Of a stretch of 64,000 bases of DNA, positions 39,457 to 52,083 are shown one piece after another (within the stretch, counting starts at the first letter, position 1; each line of letters opens with the position of its first letter). The notes beneath the pieces were generated by a model. The model was not told the DNA's origin. It ran no database searches and saw nothing but the letters and a program-made list of their open reading frames with translations. This DNA comes from Neurospora crassa OR74A (Eukaryota > Ascomycota > Sordariomycetes > Sordariales > Sordariaceae): contig NC_026505.1 in NCBI RefSeq assembly GCF_000182925.2, positions 2,852,001 to 2,916,000 of the forward strand, written 5' to 3'. Both the position numbers and the translations under genes were made by a program.

Positions 39457-39465
39457 CTTATATAG
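39457..39465 (-). promoter_or_regulatory. TATA box of the metallophosphoesterase gene
   Basis: CTATATAAG on the minus strand lies about 110 nt before the ATG at 39346. Confidence 0.4.
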
Positions 39466-42400
39466 TTTCACTTGGCTACATGTAAGGTATAGGTATCTGT
39501 GAGCTGCAAGACACGCTTGGGCCCAAACAAGAACAATCTCGCTCATTCCAGTCATTTGCAAATCCTGCTTGCACATGTGAACTGCAGCAAATTTGCATCA
39601 TCTGTAGGTATACCTACCTCTAGAGGAGATAGCCATTTCATATCGGATACAAGGCGATATTCAGGGTTTCCGGGTCCCGAACCAAAGACCCGGGCAGTCA
39701 ACTCCTACTTGTATGTACCAATGTTTACGAGAAGTGCGTTTGCAATTCATAGTGCACGGCACAATACCTATGTTGTTCAGGGTGTTCTCCGTGTAGGTGA
39801 TTTCAAGAACATATTTTATATGTTATTGATGGTGTTATGTGTGAGATGAAAATTATATTTGATAGGACTCATCCCCGGGATAGAAGTAGGTTGCGTTAGG
39901 ATGAGAACAGATGCTTAGAAACCTATTCACATCGTTGATCCTCTGGGCCAATTTAACATACCTAGAGGTATGGAAGGAGTAGGATGAAATATGCGCACAC
40001 TCGGTGGGAATTTCTTTCCCATTAATAGTATATAACATTTGGACGAAAAGGTGAGAGAGCATTGAGTTGGATTTGGCATATACCAACAGAATCTAACGTA
40101 CCTTCCGTCTTAATAAGTACCTAGTGAAGGTGACGCAAAGAGGGAAGCGAGCAAAAAGTAATTCAGCTATCTAGGTATATATGACGAGTCTCACCCCCGA
40201 TCTGTTTTATGCTGTTTTCTTTCTTTCTTGTTTCTCTTTTTTTTTCTTCTTGCTGCAACGAGTCGAATTGATCTGTGTGGTGAGCATAAGTTCAGCTAGG
40301 TCAAAGTACATGACTGTGACGCTAACACCAATAATCCTAGATGAGTTGAAGTACCATTAGCAATCATTGATTTTTGTTCTGGTAAGCTCTGCTCGAAGCG
40401 CATTGTATCATCTGCTCAGGTACTGATGTTCTATCTTGGGATAGCTTCTTGCATTGCTACTACCAACGAGGCTGCCGCGTTGGCGCTTCTTCATAATCAT
40501 CTCAAGTACATGTAGCCAAACGGCAATCTTGATAGACTTCAGTTATTTCCGAAAAATGACTTGCCACGCGTCTCCCACACTGTCGCATCTGCGGCCCAGC
40601 CACGTGGGACGGGAAATTACTGCGTATCAGAGCATGGCGATGTCCTGGCTTTGTGGGCGGATAAATTGTGCACCCCGGTGGTCGGCTGTCATGCCATTAT
40701 GAATCTCTCGTCTGCTGGTCCTCGGAACTTGGGAATGAAGGGGAGGCACAACGGAGAGAGAGGAGTGCCCACGAAGCGTACTAGGGCCGTGATCTTAACT
40801 CGAGCACACCATATCAGAATGGACAGGGGTAGAGAGCACTAGAGGGTAAATCAAGCAAATCGACAGATTGCCAATCGAATAAAATTAATAAGCTTCCAAG
40901 GGTCGGTAAGGCGGCAGTTGTGATGCGGCCTTGGGGGAGGCTGTTGATGAGATCGAAATGTTGGCAACGACGACATGAAGTGGAAGTATTCCACTGGTTA
41001 GAGTCTTTTGTCAAGCCCCTTTCATAAGATTGTAGGTAAGTAAAGTAACCCAACCGCACCGCAGCCCTCAAGAAAAAAAACCGGCCGAAAATCCAAGGAC
41101 AATTTCCTACTTAGTCGAGGTCTGTGTGTCGTCGGGCGGGTCGGGGGGGTTGACTTGTGAGCCGCGACCTGACGGGCACCTCCCTAGCTGGGCGGGCGGG
41201 AGCGGGGCCCCTTCCTCTAGAGGTAAGGCGGGAACGGCGGCTAGGTAGTTGTTACCCCGCGGGGCCCCGAACCCCTGTGGATACCCAGCCCCTGAAACCC
41301 TGGCGGGCATAATGGCGGGGAGAAATTCGGTTTTCTCGAACGGGCACTGACCTCCTGACCCATTCATCCTCCTCCTCACTGCATTAGGTTGCGTCCAGTT
41401 CCCGTCTCGTCTTCCGTTGATCAAGTTGTCGTCCGAATCTAATGATCTTCCTGCTAGTCAATAGCGTCAACTTTGCTCCAACGACAGGACTGGAGTGATC
41501 TGTCATTCTGCTTCTGTTTTATCAGACACCACATGCCAAAAGCCACTAGATCCGACCATCGACCTCGATACGTCACACGGGTGAAAACCGATCAAGCCAA
41601 TAACGCATGAAGCTATCGCCGTTACTTTTGCTTCTGACACCAAACTACGCCCATGGCAACGATGACATACTTGATGGACAGCGCCATACACGAAAGAACT
41701 CGCTTGACAGCAACCCTGACAGCCACCCCCCATAGAAGCCCATGGCGCCCTCGATCTCGGCCAACCCTCTCTAGACGAAAGCATCCCCAAGTTCCAATCC
41801 AGAGGCCAAGAACTTAATCGACCTGATAAGAGTTGCATTGCCTCGCACTTAGTGCGCCAACGATAATGGTACCTTTTCCCTTCCCGTCTGCTCTGCTTGT
41901 TAGTGGTCTCCATCTCGCCACGTTCGCACTCAGTCAAACAACAACTGATCACTGGATACCTTACCGAACAGCACGGGCTGGTAGATATTCACACCAGCCG
42001 CCAAAGTGCATATAGCCGACTGCAACAAACTATTGTTGACCAAGTAATCAAGCGAGCTGATTGACGCTTCTTACCAGCGCGGACATCTCCAATATTCCCT
42101 CCTCTTCAAGCAAGTGATGTCCTAGCGAGTGGCATCCAGAATCCCGTCTCCAACCTCATGGATCTGTCCAAAAATTGTGCCTCAGTATCATCGGCTTAAA
42201 CCAGCGTCGATTGCTCGTCTAATCTGCGCTCTCGCCTGCTCCTGGCCTGCTTCGGGGTCTGGTTCTGGGTCGGTCCAATTCCAGAAGCTCGTCCCTCCCC
42301 TTCCTTCCGGGAAAGGCATGAGGATTTAATCTATTTTGGATATTATTGCCATGTCTTCCGGTCACATCGCCACATCATGGCTGCAGGAGCTCGGAGGATA

Positions 42401-42634
42401 TATGCCAGGGCCACGTCTTGGCGAATCAAGGCCATCGACTGTCACGGCTAGAGCGAACCACGTTGATGATAGTGCTACATACCATTCAGTCGGTGCCCAC
42501 GACTATTCCCATCATAGATCTAGTATCTGCCCGTCTCCCCTTATTAGACCCTTCCACACCGCCAACGATGGGAATTCCACCTCGTCCCACTTCGTCATCC
42601 TTAGTTCTGGTTCCGGATTCCGACATCAACTACA
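39466..42634. other. gene-free 3.2-kb region
   Basis: Short frames occur on both strands, but none has a domain or coherent coding character. A pyrimidine tract lies at about 40210-40252 and a strongly G/C-rich island at 41100-41310 (separate entry). The last 250 bases are the leader of the FAD-linked oxidase. Confidence 0.45.
41100..41310. other. G/C-rich island of unknown nature
   Basis: About 200 bases are far richer in G and C than the flanks, with runs GGGCGGGTCGGGGGGG and GGGCGGGCGGGAGCGGGGCCCC and a palindromic CCCCGCGGGG. The decamer GCGGGGCCCC occurs twice. A minus-strand frame of about 85 codons from an ATG near 41365 spans it (ending 41107) but has no recognisable domain. It could be a structured RNA, a small gene or a CpG-like promoter. 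Confidence 0.4.
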
Positions 42635-44630
42635 ATGAGGGCCACCATCGCCAGTCTCGTTTCGAACGCCCTGCTGCTTACACAACAAGCGGCTGCTGCG
42701 CCTACAGACACTGATACCTGGAATGAGACTACCGCCGATATCTCTGGAGATTCCTCCGCAGACAGCTTCAGTGTCGCGTCCATCTCCGACTGGACCTACA
42801 GGAGGTGGAATGGAGCTAATTATGCATGCAAATGCTATCCCGGTGACCCATGCTGGCCCAGTACTCTCCAGTGGAACTTGTTGAACGCAACTGCTGGAGG
42901 CAACTTGCAAATCAGCATTCCTCCGGCTGCGTCTTGCTACAACACCTTCCAAGGCCTTCTCGGCAACATCAGCACCTACAATGCGGCTCAGTGCGCCGAC
43001 GTTCACGCGAACTATGCCAGCGAGCAGTGGCAGTAAGTACGCTCCTATTTCTGGGGCGACAGGATTGTGAATTGACAACCACAACAACACCAGGATCGAC
43101 CTTCCCACTGCTGGCCTGTGGACCTATTTCACTAACGACACGTGCCGGCCTACCACCAACCCTACTGATTCTTGCACTGGCGGCTACTTCCCTACGATCT
43201 ACATCAAAGCTAAGACCATCGCCCATATCCAGGCTGGTATTCTCTTCGCCAAGAACAACAACCTGCGCTTGATCATACGCAACACTGGCCATGACTTCCT
43301 TGGCAGATCGGTCGGATGGGGTGCCCTCGTCATCAACACTCACGGCTTTAAAGATATCAGCCTGACCAGCAGCTACAGGGGTGCCTGCAACTACACTGGC
43401 TCTGCCATCACTGTCGGCGCCGGTGTTCAGGCTTTTGAGGCTCTCAGCAAGCTTCACTCTCTCAACCCCCCCAAGATCATGGTTACCGGAGAGTGCGCTG
43501 TAAGTTGGAGCCCAGTATATACCTTACGTACCAGTTCAAACACTAAACTAACGTGGACATTGTAGACTGTCGGTGTTGCTGGTGGTCTCGTCCAAGGTGG
43601 TGGGCATGGTCCCCTGACCAACTTCTACGGCTTCCTTGCCGATACCGCTCTCGAGTTTCGGGTCATTACTGCTGACGGTGTTCTACGGACTGCCAACGCC
43701 AAGACCAACCCCGACCTCTTCTGGGCTCTTAGGGGCGGTGGCCCTTCTGCGTTCGGTGTCATTGTTCAGGCCACCTACAAGACCTTTGACGATTACTCCA
43801 GCTCCGGCGCTACCTTTGCCCTCGGCCCTGCCAATGTCAACAACAACGACACCCTCTGGTGGAATGCCATCGCCAAATTCCACAGCTACTCCAACCACTT
43901 CGTCGACAACGGCCTGTACATCTACTACGAGTTATACCCTGGCCTAAGCTTCCGCGTCCAGCCCGTCGTCGGTGTTAACAAGACTGCCGCCCAGCTCGAG
44001 GCCGTCCTCCAGCCTCTTTTTGACGACTGGAACGCTATGGGGCTCTCCTTCGACAAGACCACCACGACCTACAGCACTTTCTACGAGCTTTACAACGCCC
44101 TGTTTGAGTCCGAGGTTGCCGGTGACTCTGCCCTGACCGGCGGCTGGGCCTTCAGCAAGACCGATGTCGCCAAAAACAATGCCGGCATCATCGACGCCTT
44201 CAAGAATGTTCTCAACAACGGCGCCCTACTCGTCGGCCACATGTGGAACGGCGGCCACGGTCTTCCCCAGAATCAGTGGGCCGACAGCGCCATCAACCTC
44301 CGCTTCAGGAACGTCAGCGACAAACTCATCACCATCCTTCCCCTCTCCGGCAACGCACCCCTTGCGGAGAAGGAGGCCGCTCAGCGTGTTCTGACTGACG
44401 TTATCGATGGCGGTCTCAGGGCTGCTGGTCCCAACGGTGCTGCCTACATCAACGAGGCTGATCCCTTCCAGCCTAAATGGCAGACTGCCTTCTGGGGCGA
44501 CAATTACCCTAAGCTACTCCAACTCAGACAGAAGTGGGATCCTAGTGGGGTGTTCTACTCTGTTTCCACCCCCGGTACGGAGAAGTGGGAGCAGATTGAG
44601 TATGGTACCAGGCTTTGCAAGAAGGTTTGA
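42635..44630 (+). CDS. secreted FAD-linked oxidoreductase (berberine-bridge type)
   Basis: Three exons (42635-43032, 43094-43499, 43566-44630) with introns of 61 and 66 nt (GTAAGT..CAG and GTAAGT..TAG) give 622 aa. A cleavable signal peptide is evident (ATIASLVSNALLLTQQAAAAP). The FAD-binding PCMH fold follows: RNTGHDFLGRS carries His199, the expected 8-alpha covalent FAD anchor, and GECATVGVAGGLVQGGGHG carries Cys267, the second anchor, placed exactly across intron 2. The C-terminal BBE segment is NYPKLLQLRQKWDPSGVFY. Enzymes of this family oxidise alcohols, sugars or secondary-metabolite intermediates with O2, releasing H2O2. Several N-x-S/T sites fit secretion. The neighbouring MFS transporter suggests shared use in export or secondary metabolism, which is inference. 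Confidence 0.94.
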
Positions 44631-45760
44631 GGCAGGTTCTGGTTGATATCGTCTGTTCTTAGTCTTGGTTCACAGATACCATTTTTGTTTAGCGTCCATC
44701 GTTGTTCTTTTGTTGGAGAGCTCATACTTTTATTTCGTTCGGGCGGCGGTGGGCCTTTGGTAACAAGGTAGATGCTTTGACTACATCTTTGAGGTAAGAG
44801 TCTTTGCGTATAATTCTCATCGTTAGTTCTAATTTACAGGCGCGCCACCTGGATTGTAGGAAAGGATCTCCAGGATGGTCCAGTAATTGTAAAATTCTCC
44901 AACAGGGGGTATAATTCTGCATTGAAACTGATCCATAGATCAATTCCTAACAGAAATATTAAGTAATGTCTAAGGACATTCTTCCTCAGCAAAACAACCT
45001 TCTCGATGATCATTTTCTGAAATATATTTTCCCATATCCATATCTCGATTGAGGAATTCTTTTCAAGACCATTTTTGAAGGAGGCGATTCTACCCAAATA
45101 AGATGTTCTGGTCTTAGAGATGTTTAGGACTATCCTCGAGATGGTTAATTGTCTTGAAGTGTATTGTATACCTAGTTACAAGAACATCCCAAGCATCATT
45201 TTCTCAAGTCCTGGCAGCGCGCTATAATTCGATCATTGCTTTGTAATCTGTCCTATTTTCGTTAAGTAGCGGCGTAGATCATAAGGCTAGCTCCGGCACT
45301 CTGTTGTTGCATAAGCACATCATCTTGACAGCGATTGCGCCATCCCTTCTCTCGTTTTTCTTTTTGTTTTTTTCTTAGATTTTTTTATTATTATTATTCT
45401 TTTTGTGGTGCTTGAACTATGACAAACAAGAAAGGAAGCCATCAAACGTCGGCGGGGTCATATTGACAGTTTTGAGTCGCGTCTACCCTCTCGAAAGCTT
45501 CGTCCTGGCAAAGTGATAAGAGATCTGCGCGATATGGGTTGGGTAGTATGCACCTAGGCCGTTTGCGTGCTAAGAGAGACAATCCGCGCAATGGTTGACG
45601 CCGCGACATCGGATCTACAATGAATATATTTTGTATGATCTGTGCCTCCATTGATGCCACTTCTTTATTCCCTGAGGTCATTCTGTGTATACATTGACTT
45701 GAAGCACGCTGCATACCATCTCTATGTTGTTTCTTGGAAAATCAGCCTCCACAGAGCAAC
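44631..45760. other. intergenic between oxidase and transporter
   Basis: The stretch is noticeably A/T-richer than the genes, with T-rich runs and (TTA)n at about 45344-45407. No gene is visible. Confidence 0.5.
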
Positions 45761-48070
45761 ATGACCTACCAAACCATCCAGGACCGTCAGGTTGTCCAAC
45801 CCGACCGCCATCTCCTCAACACCACCATTTCGCCCGGTGTACTTCATGGCCCCGAGCATGACGCCGCCGCTGCTACCGTTACTAACGAGTATCAACCCCT
45901 CCTCACGCCTCTAGCCAGCTCAAGCTCCAACTCTTCGGCGTCTCTACCCCCTGGCCACCTCTCTTCGGACGACAATGCCTGGACCCCTCCCCCTCGCTTT
46001 GTCTTTATCCAAATTGCCCTCATGTCAAATGTCTTCCTCTACGGCTTCGATGGCACCATCACCGCCGCCGTCTACTCCATCATCTCCGCCGAATTCGGCG
46101 CCGCCAACACCGCTTCGTGGCTGACCACAGCCTACCTGGTCACCAGCACCGCGTTCCAGCCGCTCTACGGGCGCGTGTCCGACATCTTTGGGCGCCGCGT
46201 CTGTTTCTTTATCAGTACTGTAACCTTTGCGCTGGGCTGTTTGTGGTGCGGGCTCGTAAAATCTTCTACCAAGAACGGCATGATCTGGGTCATCGTCGCC
46301 CGCGCCCTTACTGGCTTCGGCGGCGGCGGGCTAATGACCATGGCCACCGTCGTCAACTCGGATATGATTCCCTTTCGCCGGCGGGGGATGTACCAAGCGC
46401 TTCAGAACGGCATGTTTGGGTTCGGCGCCATATGCGGCGCGAGCTTTGGGGGCAGCGTGGCGGACGGGATTGGTTGGCGTTGGTGCTTCTTGTTGCAGGT
46501 GCCCGTGTCGGCGTTTGCGCTGGCGGCTGGGTGGATGGTCATTAAGAATCCCGTAAATGGGGTACTGGGAGAAGGGAACGAGAGGACTTGGGGACTCATT
46601 TGGAGAAAGGTGGACTTTACTGGGGCTTTCTTGTTGGTCACGGCCATTTCGATCCAGCTTGTTGGACTAAGCCTGGGTGGCAATATGTTGCCTTGGAGTA
46701 GCCCATGGGTTGTTGCGTCGTTGGTGGGCAGCACAGCGATGTTGGTGTTGTTCTTGGTGGTGGAGGCGAGGACGACGGCGATTCCGGTTATTCCGTTGAG
46801 GCTGTTGAAGGGAAGTTTGCCGCTGCTGACGCAGTTTGCAAATGCGTGCGCTGGGTTGAGTGCTTATGCGGTGAGTTGTTCCTTCTTTAAGTTGCTTCTG
46901 CTTCGACCTGGTTGCTCCTGCTCAGAGTTCGATTGTTGTCGCTCCCTCTTGGCGTTGCACCTGCCTGGAGAGTTTCATACTTACTCCTGATGAGTCAACT
47001 TCAGTTGGCTTGGTCTTACTTCGAGTGCAGTGTAGTCGGTTATTTCTGCTTCGAGTCGTTCTTCCATGTCCCTTCTTCCCGACATGTTGATCAGCTGACT
47101 GACAAGTTCCTTCCTTCAGTACCTTTTCAATCTTCCTCTGTTCTTCCAAGTCGTCCTCCTCGACTCCGCCACCACCGCCGGTGCCCGACTCGCTATCCCA
47201 TCGCTGGCCACGCCCATTGGTGGCCTCATTGCCGGCATTGTCATGTCTCGCTGGGGAAAGCTTATCCCTCTTGTCCGTACTGGAACCTTATTGATGGTCT
47301 TTGGCAACGCCTTGGTTACCTCTCTTGCTTTCGAGGAGTCCAGATGGAAATATCTTGTTTACATTTTCCCAGCCAACCTCGGCCAGGGAATTGTGTATCC
47401 GGGCATCTTGTTTACCTCGCTGGCCACCTTCGATCATGCCGGTACGTTTAATCTTTGGCTTCGTTTCCAGTCACTTACCTATGATTGATGTCGCCATTGA
47501 CTAATCTAGATGATACACATAAACAGACCACGCCGTGACTGCCTCGACCGTCTACCTCATTCGGTCTCTCGGCACCGTCTACGGCGTCGCCATCACCTCT
47601 GCCATTGTGCAAACCACGCTCAGCGTCCGGCTTCCCGGCGCTTTGGGCGAGATACCAGATAAATGGAGAGTAACATCCCTTTTACTTTGCAGCTGTTTTT
47701 CCCGCTCCTGTTTTCCCGAGCGCTGTTGTGGTCCCGGGCCTCCCCGCTCTCAGGACCAGGGCCCTGCCCTTGGCATATGCCCTGGTCCACAGCAGCTTAG
47801 GGGTTTCTTCATTGCGTTGTGCTCATGTTCTGTCTTGTTGCGGTTGTCTTGAGGTTGTTTTCGTTGAAGCTCACACCAGTTTAGGTCGTTGATGATATCC
47901 GCCACTCATTCTCGGTTATCAAGAACCTTCCCCCAGATATTCAGCTCAAGGCTCGCGAGGTCTACTACGAAGGACTGCGACTTTCGTTTGCCACGTCGAC
48001 GGCTGTGGCTGCTGCAGCTGTCAGCGCGGCGCTGCTTGTGAGGGCACGGGGACTTCGCAGTACCACGTAG
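45761..48070 (+). CDS. major-facilitator transporter, DHA2/vacuolar basic amino acid type
   Basis: Four exons are proposed: 45761-46870, 47120-47441, 47527-47669 and 47885-48070, giving 586 aa. Introns are 249, 85 and 215 nt. After an about 80-residue hydrophilic N-terminus the MFS core starts (FIQIALMSNVFLYGFDGTI). The inter-helix signature is PLYGRVSDIFGRR, and ALTGFGGGGLMTMATVV is the typical helix-4/5 glycine segment. Splices rebuild LSAYA-YLFNLPLFFQ, FDHA-DHAVTASTVYLIRSLG and PDKWR-VVDDIRHSF, all family-like. Fourteen helices are expected. Sequence feel is that of vacuolar basic amino acid / drug:H+ antiporter members (Vba/Fnx-like). The ATG at 45761 is the first in frame. Two introns are unusually long for this genome. 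Confidence 0.87.
47753..47788 (+). repeat. perfect 10-bp inverted repeat inside transporter intron 3
   Basis: Arms GGACCAGGGC (47753-47762) and GCCCTGGTCC (47779-47788) flank a 16-nt loop and could form a hairpin in the 215-nt intron. Confidence 0.85.
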
Positions 48071-50782
48071 CGTACTACGGAGTCGCACTTCGGAAAGAAA
48101 ATAAGAAACAGAAGAAAAAAGAAAGAAAGAAAAAAACACGCCTAGTCGACTGTTGGGCGAGGTGAAGAAGTCTTGTCTTCCTTCATCTTGACCATGGGGA
48201 GTGCTTGAGCTACCATGGGTAGGTTTGGTGGTATTGAGTTGGTGGCGGGCAACGAACTGGGGACGAGAGGCAGAAGAGGAAAAGAGGTTTGGACGGGAGG
48301 GCGCGGCACTTGAAGTTGTGTTGTTGTCGCCGTCGGGTTAAGCTTAGGTAGTACACTAAGGGTAGGGATAGGGGCTGTTGAATATCGCTGGGAAGTCCCG
48401 GCAATAACCGGCAGTAGTAAGGCCCACCGGGGTATCATTCACAAACTTGGCGTGCAGTTGATGTCGGCGATTTCCAAAAGTGCGAGTTGAAGTCCGTCCC
48501 GGGAAGTCCGCAACGGGCAAGGTGGATGATCAGGAAAAGAAGGTGAAAACCCCGAAGTGTAGGACCTACCGTATGTGTAGTTGTCTCGCGATGTGGCACT
48601 GAACAATGGAATGATGGTGCAAGAAACCCCATAGGCAGCGTTACTAAATCATATAACTTCTCATTATCATGTTCACAGGTCAGACTCTCGGGAACACCTC
48701 AAGCACGCCTTTGATCAGCCGTCACTCGGCGATGTCTTTCATCACACTCCCAAACCAATGAACATGGAGTGATCCTTTTAATTCTCTGTCCTACAGCATG
48801 GCTAAGGACATCACCTTGTTGCCCTCTCGTCGCAACCTGGAGACCATGACCTCTCAGGATGATCATATCTGCTCAACGCGCCGAAAAAAGGAGATTCGCA
48901 TCCTGAGGCCACCATCCACCTTGAACCCGAGTTGCCGCCGAAGTTGCTCGGCTCGCTAGCATATTCCTTTCTCGGTAAAGTGCTGTCCAGTATCAGTGTC
49001 ATAAAAATTCTCCCCTTATCCACCCATATGGTACGTGGGACGCTCCCCTTTCCCTCCCCAGCTTTTTGTGTCCAAGCTCAACCCTAATTCATCTCGGAGA
49101 GTTCATGATTGGGCAATAAAATTGCTTTCCAAACGTTGTCGAAGACGCATATGTCGATAGTAGGACGATGATTGGCCTTGGGCGATAAGGTCACACAAGC
49201 CACCAGACAGATTTGAATGTGCTTGCCATATCCTCAAACAGCCTGTCTTGCCTCGGCTATTCGTTGTCGAAGATTGAATGAAGAATTTTCTTAGGCTTCA
49301 AGCCTAAAGTTCATGACTCATTTCACCCAAGTAATAAGACAAGATAAGTAACACCAGTTGTTGGTCCGTTCAACAACGGTGGTCGACCGGAACGAGCAGG
49401 GACAGTGGAATCTCGAGTGGGCTCGTGGAGGATTGTGGATATTCGTACGTATTTTGACCCCTTTGAAAAACTAATCTCAGCCTGTCGCCGTGCATAGCCA
49501 CTGGAATCGTTGTGAAGCTTTCTTCATCGTCAAATCTTTTCCATTCTCAAAGAGCCAGAAATGCCTGGCCTGTGAGATGGAGATGTGTATGTCTGGACCT
49601 TCATTGATGTTCACTTTTTCTCCTGACTCATCACCGACTATCACGGACTATCATCGATATCATGAACTTCCGGCCGCCAACCAGCTTAGAGACACGAAGC
49701 CACGACACTTGCCACTCACAGTTCTTTGAGTTGGCATAAGCTTGCATGCCACGCTACTGGACGGTGTGTATAGCATCAATGAAGAGTCTGACACGAACAA
49801 GAAAAACTTCTGGGACTGCGTGGCCCCCGGAACTTTCGGCGGACCTGCATGACCAATGAAACTGACCAGGTTCTCAAATTTCCCTTACTCCCAACCTCCG
49901 TCTGGCCACGCAGCAATCCCATCACACCGTTTCTCTCGGTTGAGCGGGACATTAGGCTTGAGACCTGTGAGACACGCACAACACACACTGTACGTTCCGT
50001 ATCGGCTCATGAATCGATATATGAATTCAATTAGTAAGCAATATCGTTGGTTGAAGCTAGGAGGATACGTGAAGCAAGAGTGGCGAGTCAATGACTGCAG
50101 ACTGGATGAACTAGAGACGGGATTTACTGACAGCGATTGCAACGCTCTGGCTCGTAGCCTAGCGGGCACGGGCGAGGGAAACCCGCCCGCCCTTTTGTGA
50201 CACTGCGACCTTGGCCATGAACTGTCTGGGAACTACATGCGAACTACCCATCGAGACATGATGACTGCTGTTCCGGTTCGACTCCGACTCGACAATGAGA
50301 CGAAAGATCAAGAGTTCATGACTGTGATGACTGATGAACCAGTCTTCAAAGTCACCTGAGATATCGTATTCTACCTACCTCTACCTCATCTGCTGCATGT
50401 TTTGAACATGCCACCTGCCAACAAAGGCAGGAGGGCGAAGAGCTGGAGTCCTGGATACCTAGTTGGGCCCCCGAGCATCAGGGAACTCTGGCGGTCACGG
50501 GAATGGCAATGAGGAGGGGTCTCGATGGTGACTTGCCGAGTTGATTCGGCTGTGCGGGGGGTTGGGGACATATGGCGTTTCCGGGGCCAACGACTGTCAG
50601 TGCTGTTTCTCCCTCCACCTTTCGAACCACAATATTGTGTGTCAATCAGGCGTAGATGCAGCTTTGCGTCTGCTGGCAAGGTGGAAACCTCGGAGTTGAC
50701 CTGTTCCACTCTCAGCGAATTTTTGCCTCTTTTTGTTTTGCTACATCCGATATCAACACAAGCGAGGGAGGCAGGGTCTTGA

Positions 50783-51073
50783 ATGGCAGATGCTTTTTTA
50801 GACAGCTTGGGTATCTTGATGGGCGCGAGGAGAACGGGACGGGTGCGAATCAACGCGAAGATCTGGGACCGCAAGGTGGATGAACGGGGCACTGCTGTCG
50901 ACGCCCACTGCCCAGGCAAGCCAGGCTCCTCCAGCGGCATACCAATTGCGCTGGACAAGACGGCCCGAGAGTATTGCCTCGACATGGCGGCAGGACTCAG
51001 GGTCCTTTTCCTTGCCCAAGAGGTAGACATGTACTTGTCGCCGTCGTTCCCTTCAGGCACTGTGGTCCATTGA
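50783..51073 (+). CDS. weak candidate small ORF, no known domain
   Basis: A 96-codon frame with an ATG start (MADAFLDSLGILMGARRTG) and balanced amino-acid make-up ends VDMYLSPSFPSGTVVH. A longer frame without known domain lies on the opposite strand over the same bases, so one or both are spurious. No family is recognised and no splice signals tie it to neighbours. Confidence 0.15.
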   Translation: MADAFLDSLGILMGARRTGRVRINAKIWDRKVDERGTAVDAHCPGKPGSSSGIPIALDKTAREYCLDMAAGLRVLFLAQEVDMYLSPSFPSGTVVH

Positions 51074-51498
51074 GGCTAGGGGAAAATGGATGTCGAGCAT
51101 TTCCCGACCGTTTTGCACCGGCGTTCTTCCTGCGCATAATTTCGACACTGTAGAATTTGTTGAGGCCATTTTCTAAACCCAAGCAAATGTGATGGTAATC
51201 TCGGCGCCGAGTGTCGTCGAAAAGGCTTAGTTCCAGCCGAGGTCAAGTTTGACGTCTCATCGTCCCAGGGTTGGGGTTTTTGGAGACACCCGACCCATGC
51301 ATCTTGGAAGCGTGGGCATCATCCAGGGCAGGAACAGAAGCTTGACACTTCCCGCCTTTCAGTCCGCCAGCTGCCAAAGATCCAAGATGTACCGCTGGGA
51401 AAGCCTTTGAGTGGGTCCAGCTGTCCGTCCCCTCTGGCAAGCGTCGAACAGCAAAAATGGAGAAACACATCGCTGCCACTGGCTCGTGCCTGGCAACC

Positions 51499-51539
51499 CT
51501 TTATTTTTTTCTTCTTTTTTTTCCCTTTTTCCTTTTTTT
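51499..51539 (+). repeat. pyrimidine-rich tract
   Basis: T-runs broken by single C residues over about 40 bases. Confidence 0.85.
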
Positions 51540-52083
51540 GTTCGTCCCTCGTCGGTTCCAGTTGCTGCCGGTGCGTGGACGGTTCGATTCGGTTTGGTTT
51601 GTTGTGTTCGCTGGCTCAGTTCTGCCAAGGGCGCACAGGAGAAGTCGTTCCGTTGTTCGACGATTCGTCCGACCACATCCCGTCTCAACCTCTTTCGGTG
51701 ACCCTCCACTCCCCGTTATTTGACACTTTGACCGCCTTTGTTGCACCAAGTGCGACGCATTCGAGACAGCCGCGTCGTCAAGGGTAATTGACAGTCGGTA
51801 TGTCTAGACGCCAGAACCGCCAGAAGCCTTCCAGGACTCTTCTCTCGATCCCCCCGCACTAAGGGCTAGAACGGCCTGTTGCGCACGCACGACTTGTCGA
51901 CCTTTGCTGCTTCGTGAGTATGTACTCGATCACGATCACTGTTCTCAATTGGAACGCTACACCGGCGACGGCAGAAGCCACCAAGAAAAACCAAGGCCCT
52001 GGATAGCGGTTGTGAGGAATGTCCACGATTGTTAATCAGAAATTCAGGGACACCCCAGTGTCGGGTCCCCAACAGGGAAACGC

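Larger units (their letters stand above)
48071..52083. other. gene-poor 4-kb region
   Basis: No gene could be recognised. Frames on opposite strands at 50386-51060 (-) and 50783-51073 (+) overlap; the latter is noted as a weak candidate. A pyrimidine tract lies at 51499-51539. Confidence 0.45.

Noticed and set aside
41503-41952. 149-codon minus-strand frame in the gene desert
   Set aside because: No domain, poor codon character and no conserved start context.
44640-45460. A/T-rich block considered as a RIP-mutated repeat
   Set aside because: The A/T excess is mild, there is no repeat partner in the window and no remnant of a transposon frame.
42635-48070. Full secondary-metabolite gene cluster
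   Set aside because: No polyketide, peptide or terpene synthase and no prenyltransferase is present; only an oxidase and a transporter are adjacent.
50386-51060. 224-codon minus-strand frame
   Set aside because: Its composition is non-coding-like (many Ser/Arg/Pro without structure) and it overlaps an opposing frame; no family is recognised.
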